Source: Parcubacteria group bacterium GW2011_GWA1_47_8
GTDB lineage: Bacteria; Patescibacteriota; Minisyncoccia; Phycocordibacterales; UBA1550
Reading direction: 5' to 3'
Assembly: GCA_000996605.1 (NCBI GenBank)
Contig: LCOP01000019.1
Span: 1 to 11,179, forward strand
Length of the DNA stretch: 11,179 nt
The notes below the pieces were generated by a model. The model saw nothing but the letters and a program-made list of their open reading frames with translations, was not told where the DNA came from and made no database searches. The translations under genes were made by a program, and so were the position numbers. Shown in pieces: positions 4,189-10,066 of this stretch (the first letter of the stretch is position 1; each line of letters starts with the position of its first letter).

Positions 4189-4902
4189 TTATTGAACTTG
4201 CGCTGCTGACGCACGGCCTTCCTTGAATGCGGAAACAATCTGGCCAACAAAAAACGAGATACTGGAGACAGACGAATCATTCCCGGGAATGACGTAGTCA
4301 ACTTCTTTGAAGTTACAGTCAGAACTCGCAAGGGCGATGATAGGAATCTTGAGGAACTGCGCTTCTTTTACTGCAATTGATTCTTTCTTGGGATCGACAA
4401 TAAAAAGTACGCTGGGTAATTCCTTCATCGAGATGATGCCGGCAAAGTTGCGCTCGAGGCGCTCGATGTCTTTGTCAATCAAAAGACGCTCCTTTTTAGT
4501 ATACATAGCAAGCTCGCCTTTTTCACGCTTGGCAAGTAAGTCTTCAAGAAGCGCGACACGTTTTTTGATCTCGGGAAAGTTCGTCAGGATCCCGCCAACC
4601 CACCGTTCCACAACGAACGGCATGTCGACCGCGAGTGCTCCAGCAAGAACGGCTTTTTTTGCTTCGTTCTTGGTTCCTACAAAAAGAATCTGTTTGCCGC
4701 CTTTTGCAAATGTCTTTACAAACTCTTTTGCAAGCGCGAGTTCAACACTTGTTTTTTCGAGGTCTAAAATCTCAACGCCGTTCTTTGAGCCAAAAATGAA
4801 TGGTTTTACCGAAGGGTGGCGGCGCGAACGCGAATAGCCGAAATGCGCTCCTACGGAGAACATTTCAGTGATAATTCCTTGATTCTCTACTGTTTTACTC
4901 AT
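4189..4902 (-). CDS. rpsB: Ribosomal protein S2
   Basis: S2 is a 30S subunit protein at the head-body junction. Motifs appear in the expected order from the ATG at 4902: VGAHFGYSRSRRHPSVKPFI, then FGSKNGVEILDLEKT (the family's HFGHQxxxWNPKMKPYIFGxRNGIHIIDLxKT region). Next are ERWVGGILTNF and PSVLFIVDPKKESIAVKEA, followed by LKIPIIALASSDCNFKEVDY and VIPGND. The 237-residue length is normal. An upstream in-frame ATG (4941) would add 13 residues (MHFRPASGNLLNY) not typical of S2 and overlapping the promoter, so the later start MSKTVENQ is preferred. It is followed by tsf. The last codons and stop come from the spacer repeat. Confidence 0.97.
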   Translation of the reverse strand: MSKTVENQGIITEMFSVGAHFGYSRSRRHPSVKPFIFGSKNGVEILDLEKTSVELALAKEFVKTFAKGGKQILFVGTKNEAKKAVLAGALAVDMPFVVERWVGGILTNFPEIKKRVALLEDLLAKREKGELAMYTKKERLLIDKDIERLERNFAGIISMKELPSVLFIVDPKKESIAVKEAQFLKIPIIALASSDCNFKEVDYVIPGNDSSVSSISFFVGQIVSAFKEGRASAAQVQ

Positions 4903-4912
4903 ATAATTTAAA

Positions 4913-4941
4913 AGATTACCAGAAGCTGGACGAAAATGCAA
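4913..4941 (-). promoter_or_regulatory. Promoter of the rpsB-tsf operon
   Basis: On the minus strand TTGCAT (4941-4936) and TAATCT (4918-4913) are 17 nt apart, and the -10 box ends 10 nt before the rpsB ATG. The leader would be only a few nucleotides long. This supports a promoter separate from prfA. Confidence 0.5.
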
Positions 4942-4949
4942 GGGATTTT

Positions 4950-5040
4950 ACAACTGACAACTGACACCGCTTCGCGGACACGTAACCGACGGATTTTCGC
5001 GAAGCGAAACATCCTTGTCAGTTGTTAGTTATCAGTTGTT
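4950..5040. repeat. Imperfect inverted repeat of GTCAGTTGT units between prfA and rpsB
   Basis: ACAACTGACAACTGACA on the left is complementary to TGTCAGTTGTTAGTTATCAGTTGT on the right. Between them CGCTTCGCG is complementary to CGCGAAGCG, giving a nested stem. The right arm runs into prfA and supplies its last codons and TGA. Related GTCAGTTGTC words occur at about 2980-2988 and 3096-3126. Confidence 0.75.
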
Positions 5041-6028
5041 CTTCTTCTCCTGCCTGCGCCGTGTTCGTCGCGGCAGGCAGACCTATCGTCCCTTGTGCGC
5101 AGGCATCAAGAATCGGCTCAATATTCCCCGCAAAGATTTTCTCCAGATTGCTCCACGACTGCTTGATACGGTGATCGGTAATACGATCCTGCAAAATATT
5201 GTACGTACGAATCTTCTCCGAGCGGTCACCGGTACCGATTTGGTTTTTGCGCTCGGAGGACACCGCACTCTCTTTCTTTTCGCGGTCGAGATCCTCGAGC
5301 TTTGCCATGAGCATCGACAGCGCTTTCTCGCGATTCTTCTGCTGGCTCCGCTCACTCGTGCACCGAACCGCAAGCCCCGTCGGCTTGTAAATAATCCGCA
5401 CCGCGGTCTCCACTTTGTTCACGTTCTGTCCACCCGCGCCACCCGAACGCGAAAACTCCATCTCAAGGTCGGCGGGGTTAATCTCCAGATGCTTGGTCGG
5501 GAAGATAGGGAGTACGACGACCGACGCCGTCGAGGTGTGAATGCGTCCCGACTTTTCCGTTGCGGGCACGCGCTGGACACGATGCACACCCGTCTCGTGG
5601 CGGAGCAGATCGTACGCATCCTTGCCTTTAATCTCAAACGATGCCTCTTTGTATCCACCCATTTCGCTTCGCGATTCATCGAGCTTGCTCCAGCCCCACC
5701 CTTTCTTTTCCGCGAACTTCTCATACATCATTGCGAGATCCTCTGCAAAGATCGCTGCTTCTTCCCCGCCGGCACCCGCGCGCACTTCGAGAATAATCTC
5801 TTTTGGTTTTTCCTCCTCTTCTTTCGACGCTTCGAGAATACCCTCCATCTGCCCTCGGATCACACGCATCTGTGCACGGATTCCTTCGAGCTCTTCTTTT
5901 CCCAGTTCCGCTATTTCGGGATCGGAAGCCGTCATCGCCACAACATTTGTTTCTTCACGAGATAAACGCTCGTACTCTTGTGCGAGATACTGGGTCTTCG
6001 GATTTTTTTTGAATGTTTCAATATCCAT
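5018..6028 (-). CDS. prfA: Peptide chain release factor 1
   Basis: RF1 reads UAA and UAG stop codons and triggers peptide release. The tripeptide anticodon is PAT (155-157) in HRVQRVPATEKSGRIHTS; RF2 would have SPF. The catalytic GGQ is at 199-201 in SRSGGAGGQNVNKVETAVR. The acidic segment EVRAGAGGEEAAIFAEDLA (81-99) and the DHRIKQSWSNLEKIFAGN C-terminal region are family-typical. The length of 336 is slightly short of the usual 355-360, mainly at the N-terminus. The last 25 residues (from about 312) have low family resemblance and are encoded by an inverted repeat (CTGCCTGC at 5050-5057 with GCAGGCAG at 5073-5080) and the GTCAGTTGT repeat. No prmC follows. No Shine-Dalgarno sequence is evident before the ATG. 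Confidence 0.97.
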   Translation of the reverse strand: MDIETFKKNPKTQYLAQEYERLSREETNVVAMTASDPEIAELGKEELEGIRAQMRVIRGQMEGILEASKEEEEKPKEIILEVRAGAGGEEAAIFAEDLAMMYEKFAEKKGWGWSKLDESRSEMGGYKEASFEIKGKDAYDLLRHETGVHRVQRVPATEKSGRIHTSTASVVVLPIFPTKHLEINPADLEMEFSRSGGAGGQNVNKVETAVRIIYKPTGLAVRCTSERSQQKNREKALSMLMAKLEDLDREKKESAVSSERKNQIGTGDRSEKIRTYNILQDRITDHRIKQSWSNLEKIFAGNIEPILDACAQGTIGLPAATNTAQAGEEEQLITNN

Positions 6029-6037
6029 TTGGGGAAG

Positions 6038-6069
6038 GTGTTAGGTTTTAGATGTAAGGTGTTAGGGGG
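6038..6069. repeat. Left TTAGGTTTTAG repeat flanking the S23-like gene
   Basis: This strand reads GTGTTAGGTTTTAGATGTAA followed by GGTGTTAGGGGG. The complement of the same words occurs at 6491-6538 on the other side of the S23-like gene. The S23-like stop codon (6062-6064) lies inside it. Confidence 0.7.
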
Positions 6070-6466
6070 ACGCGGGTATCTGGGTTTTTGGAGATACAGG
6101 ATTTTTCATACTTCTTAGTAATCCAGCGAGCATCTTTTGTTCTTCATTGATCATCTTCATAATATCACCTACTTTAATTTCAGGATATATCATTTCCAAA
6201 AGAAGAAGCTGGGTTTCTAATTCGGAAAGTGAGCCGATCGCAATATGCAAAAATTGACTAAAATCTTTTCTCGAACCTCGCGATCTGCCCTCTGCAATAT
6301 TTGAAGGAACGGAAACAGCAGCACGTCGCATTTGTGAACTTAAACCAAAAACTTCCTCACGAGGAAGTTTTTTAGTAAGTAAATAGATTTCGTGCGCAAT
6401 AATCAATCCATTTTGCCAGACCTTCAAATCACGAAAAGAATTTATACCTAGATTTACTTCTGTCAT
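6062..6466 (-). CDS. Four-helix-bundle protein of the S23 / 23S rRNA intervening-sequence family
   Basis: This 134-residue protein has the family signature: FRDLKVWQNG (11-20), LPREEVFGLSSQMRRAAVSV (34-53) continuing PSNIAEGRSRGS, then FLHIAIGSLSELETQLLLLE. Members form pentameric four-helix bundles. Some are encoded in 23S rRNA intervening sequences, others with diversity-generating retroelements, and many stand alone in CPR genomes with unknown function. Here there is no rRNA or reverse transcriptase nearby. The gene sits between rpmE and prfA, flanked on both sides by the same short repeat in opposite orientation. The stop codon and last residues (PASP) are at the left repeat. A stray GGAGAT lies too far upstream (about 19 nt) to be a good ribosome binding site. 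Confidence 0.93.
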   Translation of the reverse strand: MTEVNLGINSFRDLKVWQNGLIIAHEIYLLTKKLPREEVFGLSSQMRRAAVSVPSNIAEGRSRGSRKDFSQFLHIAIGSLSELETQLLLLEMIYPEIKVGDIMKMINEEQKMLAGLLRSMKNPVSPKTQIPASP

Positions 6467-6490
6467 TGTGGTAGATTTTGGCGTATCTCC

Positions 6491-6538
6491 TTAAAACCTC
6501 GTGCGCATTTCCTAAAACCTCACACCTAAAACCTAAAA
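6491..6538. repeat. Right CCTAAAACCT repeat flanking the S23-like gene
   Basis: Four units of (C)CTAAAACCT/CACACCTAAAACC run here in the opposite orientation to 6038-6069. Together the two arrays bracket the S23-like gene as an inverted pair about 420 bp apart. Confidence 0.7.
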
Positions 6539-6544
6539 GCTGCA

Positions 6545-6760
6545 TTACTTCTTCGTCTTTGATGCCGCTTCGCGCTTCTTGAAACGCTCAACACGTCCTC
6601 CCATATCGAGAGTTTTTTCCTCTCCGGTAAAGAATGGGTGGCAGGCACTGCAGATTTCAACGCTGATCTCGGGCAAGATAGAGCCTACGGTAAATTTGTT
6701 ACCGCAGGAACAGGTTACTTTTGCGTCCGCGTGATACGGCGGGTGGATTTCTTTCTTCAT
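6545..6760 (-). CDS. rpmE: Ribosomal protein L31 (zinc-binding type)
   Basis: L31 of the 50S subunit, 71 residues. It begins MKKEIHPPYH as the family does. Four cysteines (17, 19, 37, 40) in CSCGNKF and EICSACHPFFTGEEK form the zinc site of the C+ type. These are followed by DMGGRVERFKKR and a lysine-rich tail. The start at 6760 fits the conserved N-terminus; an upstream in-frame ATG would add 31 unconserved residues and span the promoter. rpmE next to prfA is a common order, here interrupted by the S23-like gene. Confidence 0.97.
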   Translation of the reverse strand: MKKEIHPPYHADAKVTCSCGNKFTVGSILPEISVEICSACHPFFTGEEKTLDMGGRVERFKKREAASKTKK

Positions 6761-6767
6761 AGGGGAA

Positions 6768-6796
6768 ACTCTACCAGAATGGTCTATTTTTTGCAA
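6768..6796 (-). promoter_or_regulatory. Promoter of rpmE, probably leaderless
   Basis: On the minus strand TTGCAA (6796-6791) and TAGAGT (6773-6768) are 17 nt apart, and the -10 box ends 7 nt before the ATG. This is the same geometry as at smpB and the nuclease gene. Confidence 0.55.
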
Positions 6797-6811
6797 GAAA
6801 ACAGGCGCCCT

Positions 6812-6839
6812 TTGCAAAATAGATTTCATTTGGTATATA
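6812..6839 (+). promoter_or_regulatory. Promoter of the Nudix-like gene
   Basis: TTGCAA (6812-6817) and TATATA (6834-6839) are 16 nt apart. The leader would be about 25 nt and contains AAGGAG 8 nt before the ATG at 6871, one of the two strong ribosome binding sites in the window. The promoter is divergent from that of rpmE. Confidence 0.55.
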
Positions 6840-6870
6840 TAGTTAAGACACATCTCAAGGAGAATATCCT

Positions 6871-7428
6871 ATGCATTTTGAAAGATTTCAAGGTCTCCTC
6901 AAGGCCTACAACATTCCGCTCCACGAATGGGGTGTCGGCGAAGCAAAAACTATCGAACATCTTTTTGCGGAGATTTCGTCGGGAGAAGTGACTCTCATTC
7001 CCAACCCCGACAACACAACACTCATATGTGCCATCGAAGTAGCCGCTCTCAACGTCTATTACGAAGAAGACGCAACCCGCCTGATGCTTGTCGAAAAGAT
7101 GCAGACGTTCAGCGATTCAAGGTGTCATACACGAGCACTCGAAGCAAGTATCGGAGAAAAAATAATGCCCGGCGATACCCCAGAGATTGCCTGCTACCAC
7201 GCCTTCTTCGAAAAACTGGGGATTAATGGGTTTGAAGAGAATCTTCATTTTGTACAAAGGCCGGTGATAATCAGGGGTCCCAATCCTTCTTTTTCTTTCC
7301 CGGGAATGTTGACGCGCTACACCATCCACATGTTCGAGGTCGTGTTACCTTCGCCCTTATATCGAAAGGAAGGATACAAAAAATGCCAGGGAGACAAAAC
7401 TTCGTATTTTATCTGGAGAAAATGTTGA
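6871..7428 (+). CDS. Nudix-like protein with degenerate catalytic box
   Basis: This 185-residue protein has good expression signals (promoter, AAGGAG, downstream terminator). Residues 95-118, GEKIMPGDTPEIACYHAFFE followed by KLGI, align with the Nudix box of MutT. However, the catalytic REhxEE is reduced: the first glutamate of RE is Ala (111) and the last E of EE is Lys (115), while E114 remains. The preceding strands (TLICAIEVAALNVYYEED, RLMLVEKMQTFSDSRCHTRAL) fit a Nudix-type fold feeding the box. The C-terminal part (VLPSPLYRKEGYKKCQGDKT) is not recognised. It is probably a binding or inactive member, if Nudix at all. Nothing in the neighbourhood indicates a substrate. Confidence 0.55.
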   Translation: MHFERFQGLLKAYNIPLHEWGVGEAKTIEHLFAEISSGEVTLIPNPDNTTLICAIEVAALNVYYEEDATRLMLVEKMQTFSDSRCHTRALEASIGEKIMPGDTPEIACYHAFFEKLGINGFEENLHFVQRPVIIRGPNPSFSFPGMLTRYTIHMFEVVLPSPLYRKEGYKKCQGDKTSYFIWRKC

Positions 7429-7437
7429 GCCAGAAAC

Positions 7438-7464
7438 GCCCGAGCGCTAAGCCCGGGCTTTTTT
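7438..7464 (+). terminator. Intrinsic terminator of the Nudix-like gene
   Basis: GCCCGAGC (7438-7445) pairs with GCCCGGGC (7451-7458) with one mismatch, followed by TTTTTT. It lies 10 nt beyond the stop codon. Confidence 0.85.
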
Positions 7465-7499
7465 ATTTCCACTTGGCGGTCGAACCGCCAAGTGGAAAT
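7465..7499. repeat. Perfect 16-bp palindrome upstream of the nuclease gene
   Basis: ATTTCCACTTGGCGGT and its exact complement flank CGA. It follows the terminator T-run directly and its right arm covers the -35 position of the nuclease promoter (about 7490-7495). It could be an operator, a second terminator-like stem or a cruciform. Confidence 0.88.
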
Positions 7500-7512
7500 G
7501 ATTTAACGGGAG

Positions 7513-7518
7513 TATAAT
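7513..7518 (+). promoter_or_regulatory. -10 box of the nuclease gene, leaderless geometry
   Basis: A perfect TATAAT ends 6 nt before the ATG at 7525. There is no good -35 box; that position is occupied by the palindrome arm. Confidence 0.5.
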
Positions 7519-7524
7519 AGATGA

Positions 7525-8091
7525 ATGTCCCGCACAACCATCGTCGTCCTTGTGTCACTCGCCCTGCTCACCTTTGCGGGGGAAAAACTCTCCTCGAAAG
7601 CTTCCGTATCAGATGATACGATTCTCCTCACCCAAGCAACTACCACCCAAAAAGAAGCACCGCTCGCCGACCCTTCGCTCATTCCCGTTGCGCGCGTCGT
7701 CGACGGTGACACGATTATTGTACGCATACACAATGTCGATGAAAAAGTACGCTTGATTGGCGTCGATACTCCCGAGACGGTCGATCCGCGCAAAACCGTG
7801 CAATGCTTCGGTAAAGAAGCTTCACAGTTTGTGACATCGCTTCTTGAAAATAAGTCCGTGCGTCTCGAGCCTGACCCGACACAAGGCGACCGCGACCACT
7901 ACGGACGCCTGCTCCGCTATGTGTTTCTTCCCGACGGCACACTGCTTAATCGTAAAATAATAGCCCAAGGCTACGGACATGAATACACCTACCGTCTCTC
8001 GTATCAATACCAACAAGATTTCAAAAACGCCGAGCGACAAGCGCGCGAACACGAAAAAGGGTTGTGGGCAGTTGGGACTTGCGGAAATTGA
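7525..8091 (+). CDS. Secreted thermonuclease-family (SNase) nuclease
   Basis: This 188-residue protein has an N-terminal hydrophobic segment (TTIVVLVSLALLTFAG, 4-19) acting as signal or anchor. A linker follows to about 52, then a staphylococcal-nuclease domain. The active-site set is complete: D60 and D62 in VVDGDT, R76 in VRLIGVDTPE with D81, T82 and E84, and R128 in HYGRLLRYVF. The C-terminal helix region AERQAREHEKGLWA (169-182) is typical of the family. Such enzymes need calcium and cut DNA and RNA; a CPR cell that lives on a host could use it to scavenge nucleotides, which is inference. The start was chosen for its -10 box and signal sequence. The gene appears monocistronic, ending in TGA 136 nt before tRNA-Ser. 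Confidence 0.93.
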   Translation: MSRTTIVVLVSLALLTFAGEKLSSKASVSDDTILLTQATTTQKEAPLADPSLIPVARVVDGDTIIVRIHNVDEKVRLIGVDTPETVDPRKTVQCFGKEASQFVTSLLENKSVRLEPDPTQGDRDHYGRLLRYVFLPDGTLLNRKIIAQGYGHEYTYRLSYQYQQDFKNAERQAREHEKGLWAVGTCGN

Positions 8092-8227
8092 TAACGCTAC
8101 AAAATAACTTACAATTTAACCAGTTTAAAACCCTATTGTAATACCCTATGTACATATTTTATTATGTGGTGTTTTGCTGTTTGCTCTCCTTTTTGTTAGA
8201 GTACGATTGTTCCCAACATAGGACAAA

Positions 8228-8314
8228 GGAGGATTCGCATAGCGGTCTATTGCACCATCTTGGAAAGGTGGCAACGGGGCAACCCGTTCGAGAGTTCGAA
8301 TCTCTCATCCTCCG
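8228..8314 (+). tRNA. tRNA-Ser (anticodon GGA)
   Basis: A class II cloverleaf of 87 nt. The acceptor pairs GGAGGAT with ATCCTCC, discriminator G. The anticodon arm is CCATC-TTGGAAA-GGTGG with anticodon GGA, the long variable arm AACGGG-GCAA-CCCGTT, and the T-arm GAGAG-TTCGAAT-CTCTC. CCA is not encoded; TAA follows. Copies of its 3' end recur downstream. A weak TTGTTA box (8193-8198) is the only promoter hint. Confidence 0.97.
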
Positions 8315-8514
8315 TAACGACACCTGTCAAACACCGTTTCCATAGGTGTTTGACAGTGGCGTCATGTATGGGGATGAGAGATTCGAAGGGCGCAGGTGAC
8401 ACGAAGCAGAGCGAAGTGGATCACCGAGCCGGGGTAGCGAACACTTAGTAGTTTTCGAACGTAGTGAAAAAAAATATTTAGTGATTTGTGACCGAACCTC
8501 TCATCGTTCCGCCA
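8315..8514. repeat. Palindromic module built on the tRNA-Ser 3' end
   Basis: The module opens with a hairpin: CTGTCAAACACC and its complement around GTTTCCATA (about 8322-8354). Then GGATGAGAGATTCGAA (8372-8387) is an exact 16-nt inverted copy of tRNA-Ser 8295-8310. A hairpin closed by GGTGA/TCACC, then GAGCCGG (8426-8432), and an A/T-rich stem follow. The module ends in a direct copy, GACCGAACCTCTCATC (8490-8505) continuing GTTCCGCCA to 8514, where CCA is encoded. Order, length (200 nt) and the GAGCCGG and GACCGA motifs match the modules behind tmRNA. Confidence 0.75.
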
Positions 8515-8524
8515 CCATAAAAAC

Positions 8525-8549
8525 AAGGCGGCAGAAATTCTGCCGCCTT
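8525..8549 (-). terminator. Palindromic terminator between the tRNA-Ser module and the 107-aa gene
   Basis: AAGGCGGCAGAA and its exact complement flank a single A (an effective loop of about 5 nt). On the minus strand it is followed by GTTTTTATGG, fitting termination of the gene at 8568-8891; it could also stop plus-strand transcripts. Confidence 0.78.
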
Positions 8550-8567
8550 ACATGAGACCTCTATTGC

Positions 8568-8891
8568 TTACTTAAATGGCTTGTGCTCCTTTTGCTTGTC
8601 CTCAACGTAAGCCCTCACCGTCTGAATCAATACTTCGGTGTCCTCGATTTCTTCACCCAAAATAAGCGACCATCTAGCAAGCTTATACTCTATATAATCT
8701 TTCAAAAAAGAAGGGGCGCGCTTGTGCCGTATGAACTCCGCCGCATGTTGTTCCAGTAATTCCCCCTCTACGGGGCCGACATAATACCATTCGCAAGCGT
8801 CTTGTAACATCGCAAGATCGCATCGCTCGATCAAGAGCAACACGACCTTCTGCCGTTTATCATCATCCACGAAATCACTCCTTTTCGGCAT
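8568..8891 (-). CDS. Hypothetical protein, unrecognised
   Basis: A 107-residue soluble protein with no signal or membrane segment. It is rich in charged residues and predicted mostly helical: KRQKVVLLLIERCDLAMLQD, FLKDYIEYKLARWSLILGEE, then IEDTEVLIQTVRAYVEDKQK near the C-terminus. I do not recognise the family. It has its own terminator and no strong ribosome binding site. Stop and start are well placed in an otherwise empty interval between tRNA-Ser and htpX, and no other frame there is plausible. It might be cotranscribed with htpX, whose stop codon lies 51 nt upstream. Confidence 0.65.
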   Translation of the reverse strand: MPKRSDFVDDDKRQKVVLLLIERCDLAMLQDACEWYYVGPVEGELLEQHAAEFIRHKRAPSFLKDYIEYKLARWSLILGEEIEDTEVLIQTVRAYVEDKQKEHKPFK

Positions 8892-8942
8892 TGCCGAATG
8901 TCTACCTATCCTAAAAGTACCCTAAAACAAGAAAAAAGCAAA

Positions 8943-9830
8943 CTACCCCTCCATCCCCCTAAGCGCCGCGATACGTTCCTCTGCGGGTGGGTGGGTGGCA
9001 AAAATCTTGCTCATAAATGACATCGTGCGACCGTCCTTGAGCGGATTTGAAATGTAGAGATGCGCGGTCGCAGTGCTTACGCGCTGAAGCCCCGCAGGAT
9101 ATGCGGATATTTTTGCAAGTGCGGACGCAAGCCCTTCGGGATAGCGGGTAAGGAGCGCGCCAGATGCGTCGGCAAGAAACTCGCGCTTGCGTGAGATAGC
9201 AAGGTGGATAAGCTGAGCGATAATCGGTGCCAAAATCGCTAAAACAATTCCCGCGATCATAAATATCGCATTACCACGACTACGGTTATTACCATGAAAC
9301 GATGTGCGCAAAAACATATCCGAAATGATTGCCACAAACCCCACGAGCACCACGACAGCCGTCGCCAAAAGCGTATCGCGATTGCCGATGTGCGAGAGCT
9401 CGTGCGCGATTACCCCTTCGAGTTCAGTCTTGTTCAATATACCAAGAAGTCCCGTCGTTGCCGCAACCGCCGCATGATCCTTGTCGCGACCTGTTGCAAA
9501 CGCGTTTGGCGAAGAGTCTTCAATAACGTAAACTTTTGGCATCGGGAGTCCCGCGGTGATTGCCATGTTTTCGACAGCATTCCACAGGTCAAAGTACTGT
9601 TCGCGCGAAGCGGGCTTCGCACCCGACATCTTGATTACGAGCGTATCCGAATACCAATAACTCCAAATGTTCATCCCCACACTAAACACCACGCCGACAT
9701 AGAGGATCATCGGATTATTTTGAATATAGCTAAACCCCCACGCGATTCCAATGACCACGATGAAAAACATGATCATGAGAAGCCACGTCTTCCGTACATT
9801 TTGATCTTGATGGGTATAAAGTGTTGCCAT
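8943..9830 (-). CDS. htpX: HtpX-like membrane zinc metalloprotease (M48)
   Basis: This 295-residue integral membrane protease is of the usual HtpX length. Membrane helices are at about 14-34 and 41-59, with a second pair at about 154-172 and 189-210. The zinc site is HELSH (143-147) in GVIAHELSHIGNRD, with the third ligand E217 in KREFLADASGA. PNAFATGRD (109-116) and the C-terminal ATHPPAEERIAAL (278-290) are family hallmarks. HtpX removes misfolded membrane proteins in the cytoplasmic membrane and complements FtsH in other bacteria; ftsH lies at the far end of this window. lemA upstream is its common partner. The start fits the family N-terminus and the promoter 7 nt upstream. Confidence 0.97.
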   Translation of the reverse strand: MATLYTHQDQNVRKTWLLMIMFFIVVIGIAWGFSYIQNNPMILYVGVVFSVGMNIWSYWYSDTLVIKMSGAKPASREQYFDLWNAVENMAITAGLPMPKVYVIEDSSPNAFATGRDKDHAAVAATTGLLGILNKTELEGVIAHELSHIGNRDTLLATAVVVLVGFVAIISDMFLRTSFHGNNRSRGNAIFMIAGIVLAILAPIIAQLIHLAISRKREFLADASGALLTRYPEGLASALAKISAYPAGLQRVSTATAHLYISNPLKDGRTMSFMSKIFATHPPAEERIAALRGMEG

Positions 9831-10038
9831 AGAATCTATAATATAATATACCGCACCATTTCACAAAAGCAACCGCCATGTGTGGCGCGGGGGCAACTCT
9901 GCCCTCTGCGACCGAAAACGCCTCAGCGACATCCGCACTTCCCCACCCCGCTTGCAAGAGAGAACTGTTAATTTGCTCTTTAGCTAAATTTTGCGCCAAA
10001 GAATCCTGAATATACTTAACAAGCTCTTGGTTTGGCAT
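9730..10038 (-). pseudogene. Truncated gene with a conserved N-terminal helical domain
   Basis: The first 44 residues, MPNQELVKYIQDSLAQNLAK then EQINSSLLQAGWGSADVAEA and FSVA, resemble a short N-terminal domain that precedes membrane segments in many CPR proteins (pattern: xLxxYIxxxLxxGxxxxxIxxxLLxAGWxxxxVxxAF). In those proteins a longer body follows; here the frame runs into GRVAPAPHMAVAF and then the start of htpX in another frame, where the residues look non-coding. It starts 28 nt after lemA and ends inside htpX. I read it as a remnant whose body was lost when htpX was joined to this position; a short functional protein is the alternative. Confidence 0.5.
9838..9866 (-). promoter_or_regulatory. 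Promoter of htpX inside the truncated gene
   Basis: On the minus strand TTGTGA (9866-9861) and TATTAT (9843-9838) are 17 nt apart, and the -10 box ends 7 nt before the htpX ATG. A second overlapping TATTAT lies 5 nt upstream. Confidence 0.5.
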
Positions 10039-10066
10039 GATGGTAAGGGAAAATTATTCGTTAGGG

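Noticed and set aside
5015..5965. Long plus-strand open frame of 316 codons antisense to prfA
   Set aside because: It is the shadow of prfA, which has complete family motifs on the minus strand; the plus-strand protein shows no recognisable domain.
5018..6028. RF2 (prfB) instead of RF1
   Set aside because: The recognition tripeptide is PAT, not SPF, and there is no programmed frameshift site.
8148..8345. 65-codon plus-strand frame with a hydrophobic start
   Set aside because: It runs through the whole tRNA-Ser gene and has no ribosome binding site; a chance frame in an AT-rich spacer.
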